Shown here: positions 25,265 to 34,754 of the stretch, in pieces
Position numbering within the stretch: position 1 is the stretch's first letter
Layout of the letters: each line of letters begins with the position of its first letter
From: Micromussa lordhowensis
Lineage: Eukaryota; Cnidaria; Anthozoa; Scleractinia; Lobophylliidae
Length of the DNA stretch: 64,000 nt
Assembly (NCBI GenBank): GCA_964020085.1
Contig: OZ026600.1
Span: forward strand, 14,907,823-14,971,822
Direction of reading: 5' to 3'
Program-made: the position numbers and the translations under genes
The notes under the pieces: model-generated
Seen by the model: the letters and a program-made list of their open reading frames with translations, nothing else
The model's database searches: none
What the model was told of the DNA's origin: nothing

Positions 25265-25777
25265 AGAGGTTCAGACATGTACAATGTATTAGAATGTGTA
25301 AACTGGACTAGATGTTCAATGACACCACACCGAAATAATTTTTCAGGGGCATAGTAAAAATGAAGGCAATTCATGGGATTTCGAAAATTGCACTTTGATG
25401 GATGTCGGACCGATAAGAATCCAGCTTAATTGCTGGTTTTCATGTGACGTCATGTGACCAATCCTTATGAAGTTTTAGTTTCATGAGATGCAAGACCCTC
25501 TAATGACTTGACGTTTTACAACGTTTCAGCCCGAGAGGGCTTCTCATTTTGTTAGAGAAGACGTTTGAATTTCAGTGTTTTTGAGTTGCGTGACAGTGAA
25601 ATGGCGGCACGAGAGGGCTTTCACATAGGTCTAAAGAGGAGTTATCGCTTACGTTTTTGCTAACTGAACAGTTCTTGCAATAGAAGAAGTACTACTTTCA
25701 ATGTGTCGGCGCTCTGGAGGAATAATTTTTCGTTTTTATGGTAAAACTTAATGACAGATGTTTTTTCACTTTACGGT
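25265..25777. other. 3' flank of receptor copy 2
   Basis: No gene. It includes a decayed hammerhead-like motif at 25519-25551 on the minus strand. Confidence 0.4.
25519..25551 (-). other. Decayed hammerhead-like motif (solo)
   Basis: The minus strand reads TGAGAA, then a GCCC/GGGC stem with a TCTC loop, then TGAAACGTTG. The order matches the Penelope-associated motifs at 52630 and 59177. However, the CUGANGA core has lost a base and stem I does not pair. It is probably a leftover 3' end of a retroelement. Confidence 0.3.
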
Positions 25778-26071
25778 CGCCATGTTGGTGCCCCTTGGAA
25801 GGGCACCAACATCTGACTCGTCCCCAGTCGTCTCTCATTATATTTAAAAAAGGGAAGCGCGGGCAACAGCGGGCGTAAGGAAAGCGCGGGAGCGGGTGGT
25901 GATGGGAACGCGAAAAGGAGAGAGACTCTCCTCTCTCCTTTCTTCCTTCCTTCCTTCCCTCTCTCCTTTCTTCCTTCCCATCATACCCTGCTTCATTAGT
26001 CTCCCCCAGTTGACTCCCGCTCCCTTCAGAGACCGAGAGACGACTGGGGACGAGTGAGCACCAACATGGCG
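25778..26071. repeat. 16-bp-arm hairpin split by a MITE
   Basis: CGCCATGTTGGTGCCC (25778-25793) pairs with GGGCACCAACAT (25801-25812) plus GGCG (26068-26071) once the intervening MITE and one target repeat are removed. CGCCAT.TTGGTG is also the subterminal word of the ISL2EU-type element at 42741-47139, so this may be the relic end of a related element. Confidence 0.7.
25813..26057. mobile_element. 245-bp MITE with 10-bp target duplication
   Basis: TIRs TGACTCGTCCCCAGTCGTCT and AGACGACTGGGGACGAGTGA enclose purine/pyrimidine tracts (GGAGAGAG, then CTTCCTTCC repeats). GCACCAACAT is present at 25803-25812 and 26058-26067. A 9-10-bp duplication is of the Mutator-like size. The 100-126-codon minus-strand frames across it are shadows. 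Confidence 0.88.
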
Positions 26072-26334
26072 TCTCCATACGAAACTTGGGTGAAACAGTT
26101 TTCCAAATAACGCGCGAATGAAAAACCGCACAGACCTAAATCCTGGCAAGGTTGTTTATGTATGAATCATCTATCATATCCCAGATTCTTGACTTAATTC
26201 ATTGAATGGTTACGATTTTTATTTTTGATCGACTGACACTGCAAACCAGCCATACGTCACTCGCAGTCTGGTATTCAGTTTAGTGCGGGTGATTACTGAG
26301 CATGCTCAAATCAACACTGCAGTCTAAAATACAA

Positions 26335-26604
26335 AGTAGGAAACGTAAGCAACGACGACGGCGACGCCGAGAACGACACTAATGACAGCGCTCAATTGCA
26401 AATGAAAATACGAAAAATTAGCCGCCATCCTTCGCGTTCCCCAGACTACGTAGAATTTGGTCATTTCACGTTCTCGTTTTGCAGAGGACGCAAAGAAATG
26501 TACAAAGATTCATACATCAGGTGCACAGCTATTGTTTTTCTCATTAAACCTTTTGTTTGGTGACGTTCTCGTTGCCGTCGTCGTCGACGTTTGCTTAAGT
26601 TCCC
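26335..26604. mobile_element. MITE family C, copy 1
   Basis: TIRs are built of AAGCAACGACGACGGCGACG and CGTCGTCGACGTTTGCTTAA. The core shares AAAAATTAG, GTCATTTCACGTT.T.GTTTTGC, GAGGACG, and CTCATTAAACCTTTTGTTTG with copies at 29853 and 54944. There is no transposase. Confidence 0.88.
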
Positions 26605-27891
26605 TGCAGTATCTAACTCGAGGCTTTGTCGACTTTCTCGCTATTTTAATTTGGGAGCAATTTTATTCCTCGCACAAGTGACACGTGGCAAAATCGATAC
26701 CTTTTGTTTTTTACGATCTTCATAACACAGGACCTTCCTGTTCTAGGTTCAGAGTAGTTTTCTCCCAAATGCTCTCTCTCGTGTCTTTTTTTGTTTTGTT
26801 TTGTTTTTAATTATTTAACACGCCATATATCTTTGGAAAGCGAGACTTAGTGTAGACGGTTCGCTCGTTCCCAGTTGTAAAGGTGAGGAAAAGACCCCGG
26901 GAAAGAGTTTTTGGCCAATAAGCAAGGGAGCTTTGAACATTCAAATGAGCTGCAGCACTTTCATCAAAGATACAAAGAGAAACGTCTCCTCAATTTCATT
27001 TTTGTCTTAAAAGAATTGTCTACCAAAGGATGTCTAATAACCAAGAAAAGACAAATAAATGAAATGTTTTGAATAGCATCTGTTAACTAGATTTTTTGAG
27101 TAAACAGAGCACCCAAACATTGCAAAAAAATAATCAGCAACATCGGACATGAAAACTCACAGAAACTTGATTTGCGAATAAGTTTTCACGAAGATTTTTA
27201 TTCTTTGGTTCAATGAATGTACTGAAGTGATTTGTATTCACTAAACTTGCCATCAAATTAACAGCTTCAGTAATCGATGATAATTTTTAAATTGATGAAG
27301 GTGGCGGACAGTTTGCTCTGTCCAATACAACAGCGACGCCTGAATAAACACAATCATTTAAAAATGTTAATTGAACGATATCGAAACACAAAGCACAGCC
27401 AGATGACAACGCTTGTTTACTGTGTTCGGAATTATAAATGTATGGGATAAAAATAACTAAGTTTTTTTCTCGACTAATTAATTTTCGTTTTGGTTAAACA
27501 TGGTCAAGACTCGAGAACGGATTTCATTTGAGAAGATGCCTAAGTTTTTCACACCCATAGTAAAGTTTTGATTTTAAACTCTTAATTCAAAAATTGGAAA
27601 CATTCGATTCATGCCGTTTAGAAAAAGGACATTAGCATGAGTGTTCGTCTTCAAAATTTTATTACAAACAGTGATCATTTCACATTAGTTGCCGTGACAT
27701 TTTGACAACTCCTTGATTTCCTTAATCTGTCAAGTTGTTTGTCTTAGTTGTTTGTTCGCTGTAAGGTGGAAACAATTGTTATTCCATGGCACAAAAAGCC
27801 CTGCTAAAGGTTGACAATAAGTAGCAGTATTCTATTTATGATGCAGGCAGACAGCCACAGAGATATCTTTAAAGTTGACACCAACAAAAAG
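26605..27891. other. Region upstream of receptor copy 3; includes its likely untranslated exon
   Basis: No coding sequence is recognised. The final stretch to 27891 precedes a strong splice donor (AAAAAG/GTAAGAAT). Confidence 0.4.
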
Positions 27892-28480
27892 GTAAGAATT
27901 TTATTATTTAAGACGTTTACTAGGTAATTTTGTAGATCAAAGCAAATCTCTCGTCAGGTATATGGCCTAGAGGAGATATGAAAAAAACCTGATGTGCTAA
28001 ATACTAAATCTCAACAACTGTTCAAAGCAAGGAAACGCGTGAAGTCTTCTCCTCTTAAAACATACTGATATTCACAAATTGATACTTTGTTCCGAAATAA
28101 ATGAATTGGCCCTACTTTCCAACATGGAAGAAGGAATTAAGTCAACAACCGAGCCCCGCGGCACCAGAATATACTGAGTTGTCTTGATTTTTAAAATGAC
28201 CGTGTAATACGCAACAAAACAATGAACAGAATAAACAACAAACCCTATAAATAATTTGAAATGAAAGAGCAGTTTGGGGAAAAAAATCTGACTTAAACAT
28301 GCAATAATCTGTGAACGACATTTCTCTTTTTGTGTTGCAGCGAACACAAAAGAACCTAACATCGTGTAACCGTGACTCATCGCGTCTCTTGCAACCATAA
28401 TTAAGATTGTTTTAACTCGCTTCCTTCGCGGTTTGACCGTTAAAAAGTGACACGATTCTCTCCTTCCTTTTCCACTGCAG
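27892..28480 (+). other. Candidate 5'-leader intron of receptor copy 3
   Basis: The donor GTAAGAATTT at 27892 and a textbook acceptor (CTCCTTCCTTTTCCACTGCAG) ending at 28480 define a 589-base intron, 113 bases before the start codon. The retained leader has one short upstream ORF (ATGTACAGC..TAA). Confidence 0.55.
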
Positions 28481-28593
28481 AAACATGTACAGCATTAGAT
28501 AAATAGAAGCTCGAGAACAGTCATCACACCATAAGCAACGAGAAGCCTATATAAATTCTATACCATAAGTGCCTCCTCTGAATAAGGCTAAGG

Positions 28594-29721
28594 ATGAAAA
28601 CTACCACCAATTCATCTGGGAATGACTCGATTGCTTCCAACAGATCCAATACAACGGAGACGTTCCAAGAACTTGTCCGCACAAGCGCTGCTATAAAAAT
28701 TACGTTTTGTATTATCTATTCAGTTATTTCTTTTAGCATCGTCTTGGGAAACATTATTATTCTTTCAGTTTTTCTAAGGAAACATAAACTGCGCACTCGT
28801 ACTGCCTATTTTCTTGTGAATCTTGCGTTTTCGGACATCATTGTGGGTGGCGTTGGAATACCTTCTTTCATCTACATTCTCGCTAACTCAGTGGAATTTC
28901 CAAGCTTTGTTTACACTCTGTGGAACACAATCGACGTATTCGGCGCGACAGCATCCATTTGGCATTTAATGATGATAAGTATAGAAAGGTTTTATGCTGT
29001 GGGATGGCCATTCCTACATCGCATATCTTCTAAAAAGCCATATTTCTGTGTTATTGCCCTGGTTTGGAGCGTATCAGCAGCGCTGTGCTGCATCACAGTG
29101 ACAGAAGCGTCCACATGGCCTTATTACACACTCTTCGTTTCTATGGTTTCTTTCCTTTGGCCTCTATCAGTCATTATTGTTGTCTACATTGCAATGTTTG
29201 TAATTGCGTCAAAAAGTGTTCACCACAATCATCAACAAGCCCAAGGCGCAGAAAAGGAGACACGCATCGCTAAAGCAATCCTGCTGGTGATTGGTTGCTT
29301 TCTAGTGGCCTGGGGTCCTTTCTTTGGTCTGAACTTTGCATACTGGGCGTGCCATTCATGTGTTGATATCAAATACGAAGTGATTCTCGCGTTCAAGGTT
29401 CTCCAATACAGCAGCTCGCTTGCGAATCCTGTCATATACACACTGCGACTTCCTGGTTGCTATGAAGCATTCATGGAGATGTATGGCCACTGGTTAATTG
29501 AGTGTAAAAAGTCTAATTATCTTGATAACTTGGAATACCCGCTTGCTCCTTATGACGACGTATCTTTGATCAGAATTCGCGGCATTGACAACATCTCGTT
29601 TCATTCGCCGTCATGGCGAGTAAAACCCACGAGGCGATCGATGAAAACACGAGTCGGAAATGGCAATTCATCAAGATTGTTTCGAAATTCTAAAAACATG
29701 ACGTTCTCGTCGGTAATCTAG
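28594..29721 (+). CDS. Class A (rhodopsin-like) GPCR, copy 3
   Basis: 375 residues, one open exon, starting at the first ATG of the frame. The N-terminus (about 30 residues) has several N-glycosylation sequons (NSS, NDS, NRS, NTT). TM1 has LGNIII (N1.50), loop 1 LRTRTAYF, and TM2 LAFSDIIVG (D2.50). TM3 has Asp at 3.32 and ends ERF (about residue 131), TM6 is AWGPFFGLN, and TM7 is NPVIY (about residue 278). As in copy 1, no Cys is seen at 3.25 or ECL2, and ECL3 has CHSC. The C-tail is basic with Ser/Arg clusters (RRSMKTR). It is probably a functional plasma-membrane receptor. Shared loop-1 and TM6/7 signatures with copy 1 indicate local duplication. The ligand is unknown; D3.32 would allow an amine. 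Confidence 0.95.
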   Translation: MKTTTNSSGNDSIASNRSNTTETFQELVRTSAAIKITFCIIYSVISFSIVLGNIIILSVFLRKHKLRTRTAYFLVNLAFSDIIVGGVGIPSFIYILANSVEFPSFVYTLWNTIDVFGATASIWHLMMISIERFYAVGWPFLHRISSKKPYFCVIALVWSVSAALCCITVTEASTWPYYTLFVSMVSFLWPLSVIIVVYIAMFVIASKSVHHNHQQAQGAEKETRIAKAILLVIGCFLVAWGPFFGLNFAYWACHSCVDIKYEVILAFKVLQYSSSLANPVIYTLRLPGCYEAFMEMYGHWLIECKKSNYLDNLEYPLAPYDDVSLIRIRGIDNISFHSPSWRVKPTRRSMKTRVGNGNSSRLFRNSKNMTFSSVI

Positions 29722-29852
29722 TCGACCCGGTGGGAACCTGTAAAAGAAACAGCAACTGCCCTATGGTTTATTTAGACGATTTCAAGTCCTAAGGCGACAT
29801 TTTCATGTGCAAACAGTACACTTGCTCCTCAACGACGCTATCGTTGTCACAT

Positions 29853-30192
29853 AAGGGAGCTTAAGCAAAAACGACGGCGACGCCAAGTCAAAAATGAATT
29901 TATATTTCACAAGCGAAATTCGCAACTGTCGCGATCGGTTCACCAATGGCTCTAAAATCGTGCTCAGGCTAAAAATGCAATGACAACGTTCAAATACAAA
30001 TGGAAATAGGAAAAATTAGGCGTCGTCGTTCGCGTTCCTCTGACTACGCAAAACTTGGTCATTTCACGTCGTTGTTTTGCCGAGGACGACAAAGAAATAT
30101 GCTAAGATTTACAACGCACGTGCACAGCCATGGTTTTGCTCATTAAACCTTTTGTTTGTTGACGTTCTCGTTGTTGTCGTCGTCGTTCTCCC
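29853..30192. mobile_element. MITE family C, copy 2
   Basis: It starts AGGGAGCTTAAGCAAAAACG and ends with GTTGACGTTCTCGTTGTTGT.CGTCGTTCTCCCT. The core is shared with 26335 and 54944. It sits about 130 bases past the stop codon of receptor copy 3, so it could be part of that transcript's 3' UTR. Confidence 0.88.
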
Positions 30193-31212
30193 TTCTATAG
30201 TCTAAATGAAAATTGAAGCAAAAGGCTATTGGTTTTAATAACCGCAATAGGACTAGGAAGGGAATAAACAAATAGGATCTAGTGTGTGTTTTAAGCAAGT
30301 GTGTTTTGTTGTAACCTGGGAATAGGCAAGAATTTGTCTTTGGACTTTTTCCGGGTAAACGGGCGAAACCAAAAAATTAAGAACTCAGTCACTGCCAGAT
30401 CAAGACTAAGACGTTTGGCGAAACATGGTTTCAGTATTTTTGAGTCGTCAAAACTATTTCTTTTTGTCCTTTTTCCTTGATAAATTCTACAAAACCAGAC
30501 TGAAAGTGCTCTTTTTTGCAGTGGAGGTCTTCGCATTAATAATAGAACAAGATTAACATCACTTTGTATACTTCCCTTCAGATATTCCCTTATATTGAAA
30601 TATTTCACTCATATTCAAAGATTGTCACTTGAGTGTAATTTATACCTAATAACTCAAACATGTAAGCAAAACTCAAGCTAGTTTCTTTCAGTCTTATCTT
30701 ATATTGCAATTTTGTATTAAATGGGCAGGAAAGACGCTACAAACTTGCTTTGGTGAATTTCAAAATGAATGCAGTCCAAAGATGAAAAATATGGCATCCT
30801 CTAAATATATAACTTCTAATAATTTATTGTAAGAGATAAACATTTCTTCATTCACTTATATCCATTAAAATATTACATCAAACTATGTATAAGGTAACAG
30901 TCTACATGTAGCCTGCAAGTCTAGCATTTTTGGGTAAGTGAAGAACTTTCCGCCGTTCGTACATATTCGATGTGAAAATCAAGATATGAATAGGCGTTTG
31001 ATTCCTCTATGCCTCCGCTATCTAAGAAACGTTTTAGTGTTGTGATTCAGTTTTTTTTCCGGATGCACCCACTTCAAAACAAAAATTATTTGTCAAAAGA
31101 CATTCATCACTGTCTCCTAGAACAAATTGCACCCTAAGTAAGTATACGCTGTCTCGAGATGTTTACACCTCAATAGTGACAAAGCAAATTAGTAAATAGA
31201 ATCAGATTTACA
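30193..31212. other. No gene recognised
   Basis: AT-rich. The 105-codon minus-strand frame 30291-30608 has no family resemblance that I can see. Confidence 0.35.
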
Positions 31213-31445
31213 TTTAAGCAATAGAGCACTTTTTCCGTGTTTATATAGCCTCATCTAAACACGAGGAGGGTTGATAGAATTCGAGACAGTTATGCAAACC
31301 CGAGACATAGTCGAGGCTTTGCATAACTTTCGAGAACCCTCCGTATTCTCAAAAATACGCGCGAATCTAAAACGTCACAACCGTGCTTACATACTCTCAT
31401 CTAAACGCACCTATCGACCAATGAGAGCGCGCGTAGTGGCTTAAT
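31213..31445 (-). mobile_element. MITE family A, copy 2, TTAA at both ends
   Basis: Inverted copy of 718-952. It runs from TTAAGCAATAGAGCAC to GAGCGCGCGTAGTGGCTTAA. The TTAA at each end fits a TTAA target duplication (piggyBac or Kolobok-like machinery; inference). Confidence 0.82.
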
Positions 31446-33465
31446 TATTTTATAATTAAGTTTGTGGGCCCGTTTTCATGAAGCAACTATATCATCTGAA
31501 TTTACAACATAGTTATAAACAGGCCTAACTGACTGGAGTTTACTAAACAATTGGGCACTTGTATTTCGTGACCGAGGATTTGTACCCGGGACTAACGAAG
31601 ATTAAATTCAGCTTGTAGTGTGATTACAAGGCGGAGTTCTAACTGACTGCAGCGCACTGTCTCCCTACTGTCATGTGCTACTTCATATAAGTTAAGGGGA
31701 ATGGCACCGATAAGCTAATTACGTTGGCTACATTTTTCTCAAACTGACCCGGTGACTAGTTTTCCTAGCCGTTGAATTCTTTCCCTTGATGCGGACGAGT
31801 CTGACCCTTCTTCTATGGAACACCTAACGTTTCGGGGAACGTCCGTTGTCTTGGGATGACTGAAGGTTAGTCTGTGTTGCAGTTCATTCTCGCCTACTGC
31901 TGCCTCGCGTCATAGTTGGCATTGATTCTCTGTCCAGCACGAGTGTTCAAAGTTTTTATTTTTCTGAGTGGAATAGATTCTTTAACCTTGACCCCAGTTT
32001 CTACCCTGGTCCATTAAGACATTACCAAGAGTATGAGATTCCTTATATTCGTGAATTGCAGGCATCCAACCACTCAAAGGTAATACTCCATAGAACTTTG
32101 ATCCCGCTGAGGTTCCCTCTGTGTAGGCTGTTCAGTATTTCGGGGACATGGTATTTAAAGCGACTTGACATGACTTCAGTATTAAGGGATACGCTTGAAT
32201 TCCCAAGTGTGAATACAAACAGTACCAAGTAATATAAGCTTTTATCAATACGCTGTCAAGTAAACAGGACTGGAGAAACATTATGATGATTAAGAGAAAA
32301 AGGTTTCGTAGAAGGTCTGGAAGAGTTCTCAAAGCTGCAACACCATTTTATTTCACTTTTCGAATATTGATTACATTTTTACAGCAATGTATTATATACA
32401 TATAAATATTCACATACGTGCTAATAAAGGAGGAGTTGAAAAGCCCAGGGTTTCCTAATTATAATTTTTCCGTCATTAACGCCGCAGTAAATACTTAGGT
32501 CAGTGAGTACCCACTTTCATGTATACCTCAGTCAAATTATGCAATGCAATCAATTCCTAATTATATGTTTCTTTAGAGACTGTCTCAACCACTTCTATTA
32601 TATCATCGTCATCATCACCCACTCACCCACCCATCTTGTCTGCGTCAAGTGTCAAATAGGGCATGATTCGTAGCGCAACTGACTAGATAATTACCGTAAT
32701 GACTTCATGTATACCATATAATGATTCAATTAAGCGCTCTACTTCCAATAGGAGCTGCTCTTCTTTAGTAATAAGCGTCCCCCTCGAGTGCCGCTTTTTA
32801 ACAAGCGACCATATCATACTAAGCTTTCCCATAGCAACAGTGATATTCATGACATTGACACGGAACAGACTGATTAGATGGATGAATTATCAAGTCCCTA
32901 ATGTTTAACTTAAACTAACAGTATCTGCCGTTTTTCAGTATAATGTATCACAATCTTATTTATATGTGAAGAAGAAATATGCGCCCCGTCGTTAATAAGC
33001 GCCTCCTCTCCAGTAAGCGCCCTCCCTAGAGGTATCACAATACATTAGAGACCCGTGCGCTAAATCGAATTACAGAATAAGGTTACTTGATGATTTCGCG
33101 ACAAGTCCAAGTTTTGTAAGAGAAAATAATTAAGGAAAAGCCCCCCGAGTTGACTAACTCTCGTACTCATGAGAGGGGGGGGGGGGGGTGTTATCACTTC
33201 AGCAGCTAACATACTTCACTTCCTCGAGACTTATGGTTCAGAGGCCCCTACAAAGTAAAACATGCTTTATGCCTCACACATCTCGGTAAAGTTATTTTAA
33301 TATAGCATGAATGAATTACACTACTCAAGCAGTTTAAGATTTATATTTCGAGCTCACCTAAGTCTGTTTAAAGTTATAACAATCGACCCCCTGCTTGGTC
33401 GATCAGCTAACAGCTGAGCCGGGCGAGTTGGTCAATCGATCAAATAGATCAGCTTGATTGATTGA
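31446..33465. other. Intergenic; degenerate AATAAGCG-type repeat and a G14 run
   Basis: Between about 32730 and 33035 the words TTAAGCGC, AATAAGCG and AGTAAGCGCCC recur, suggesting an old repeat. A run of 14 G lies at 33175-33188, preceded by CCCCCCGAGTT. No gene is seen. A tRNA-like stretch near 31575-31660 (minus) is too degenerate to call. Confidence 0.4.
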
Positions 33466-33471
33466 TTTATT
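33466..33471 (-). other. Candidate poly(A) signal (AATAAA) for receptor copy 4
   Basis: AATAAA on the minus strand about 140 bases past the stop codon at 33609. Confidence 0.4.
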
Positions 33472-33608
33472 AATGATCACTAATCGATTAAGCTTTGAAT
33501 CCTTGTTAGTTTCTTGCTACAGTGAGATCATGTAGGTTTTCTCTTTTCTTCAATCAGTTCAGATGAGCAATCAAAGAAAAATGTCAATTTAATATCCTTT
33601 GGTTCTCT

Positions 33609-34688
33609 TTATGAAGAACCGTTAGAGTTGCTCCCTTGCAGTTCGATTTCCTCGGAAGAATGTCGATCAGTGGCACCAGTGTCGCGTGCCGAATTATGCG
33701 GCGACGAATCCACGTTGGAAACGTGATCACGATTATAGATAGCTGACTGCAAGCTTGTCCAGTAGCTTGGGCTAGTTTTTTTTCGTATCGAACCAGAAGC
33801 GAAGGAAGATAATGTTGTCCTGAAACTCTCTCCAACGTTTCGTGCCGTTTTGCTCACTTCGCGACAAGGACACAGTATGGCTGCAAACGCTTTACGGAAG
33901 TGCGGAAACTTGTGAGCGTACAACACTGGGTTGACGGCTGAATTTCCGTACTGAAGGAATTTTACAGCGCAGATCGCTTGCCATGAAGGCATTATCTCTG
34001 GTTTTATGTAACTGACCAAAGAGAGTGTGAAGAAAGGAAGCCACCCAATGATGAATAACGCAATCATTATGATTACTGTCTTGGCAACGCGGACCTCTTT
34101 GCGAAGACTCCTTTTGAACCTGTAAGAGTTCTGCACCCTGGTTTTGCGAATGGAAATAACTACAGCAGCTTGTGTTCCACACACAATAAACAGTGGAACG
34201 AAAAAACAAAGTACTATGACAGTCACGTTGTATGCTTTTGGCGCTAAAGCCATTCCAGGTTTAGAACACAGAGCAACTGGAATCGCTATCGACCAAATTA
34301 AGACCAAAATAAACAAGTAGCGTCTACTAGTGTAGGTACGATGACTCAAAGGCCATACAATGGCACAAAATCTATCCCAGCTTAAGGCAACCAGATGCAG
34401 TATTGAACCTACACCGCCAAGTATATCAAAAATTATCCAAATGTCATGCAAATACGCATGCCAAGTCTCTCTTTGATGGCTAATAAACAGAACAACTATC
34501 CACCAAGGAATGGAGATAATGCCAACGAACCAGTCAGTGGCTGCCAGTGAAACGATGAAGTAGTTGGTATGCGTACGAAGGAACTTCTTCTTGGCAAAAG
34601 ATGCTATCACAAGGCCATTACCAAAGAGAATGGCTGCGGCAGCGACAGCGTATGCAACAGCCCATGGAATGAGAATTTCATAAGTCAT
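33609..34688 (-). CDS. Class A (rhodopsin-like) GPCR, copy 4 (main exon)
   Basis: 359 residues from the ATG at 34688. TM1 starts almost at once (YEILIPWAVAY), with FGNGLV (N1.50). Loop 1 is LRTHTNYF, TM2 LAATDWFVG (D2.50), and TM3 has Asp at 3.32 and a near-canonical DRF (about residue 105). TM6 is GWLPFF, and TM7 NPVLYAHKF (about residue 253). A CPC pair just after helix 8 is a good palmitoylation site. The C-tail is Ser-rich. Loop 1 and DRF link it to copies 1 and 3, but ECL3 lacks their CxxC. The lack of any extracellular N-terminus at this ATG suggests the true start lies in an upstream exon: the frame stays open to an acceptor at 34754, adding N-glycosylation sequons (see 38622-38646). 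An AATAAA lies about 140 bases past the stop. Confidence 0.94.
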   Translation of the reverse strand: MTYEILIPWAVAYAVAAAAILFGNGLVIASFAKKKFLRTHTNYFIVSLAATDWFVGIISIPWWIVVLFISHQRETWHAYLHDIWIIFDILGGVGSILHLVALSWDRFCAIVWPLSHRTYTSRRYLFILVLIWSIAIPVALCSKPGMALAPKAYNVTVIVLCFFVPLFIVCGTQAAVVISIRKTRVQNSYRFKRSLRKEVRVAKTVIIMIALFIIGWLPFFTLSLVSYIKPEIMPSWQAICAVKFLQYGNSAVNPVLYAHKFPHFRKAFAAILCPCREVSKTARNVGESFRTTLSSFASGSIRKKTSPSYWTSLQSAIYNRDHVSNVDSSPHNSARDTGATDRHSSEEIELQGSNSNGSS

Positions 34689-34753
34689 GATAAGGTAGCC
34701 TCCAGTTTCACTTTGAATGGCTGATGAGTTTCTTGTGTTGTTGAACGAAGCTC
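34689..34753 (-). other. Probable 5' extension of the receptor copy 4 coding exon
   Basis: The frame of the receptor is open upstream of its first ATG for 65 bases to CTTTTTTTCAG/GA, a strong acceptor. The encoded residues include NNT and NSS sequons, as expected for a GPCR ectodomain. Confidence 0.6.
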
Positions 34754-34754
34754 C

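Noticed and set aside
25698..26149. Two overlapping minus-strand frames of more than 100 codons
   Set aside because: They read across a MITE and its purine/pyrimidine tracts; Arg/Glu/Lys-rich low complexity.
31575..31660. Possible tRNA-like SINE head on - (GTCAGTTAGAAC, GGGTACAAATCC)
   Set aside because: Only weak matches to A and B boxes and no recognisable SINE body.
31815..31850. Another hammerhead-like word (CCGAAACGTTAGG on -)
   Set aside because: The CUGANGA core and stem II are not found at the right distance.
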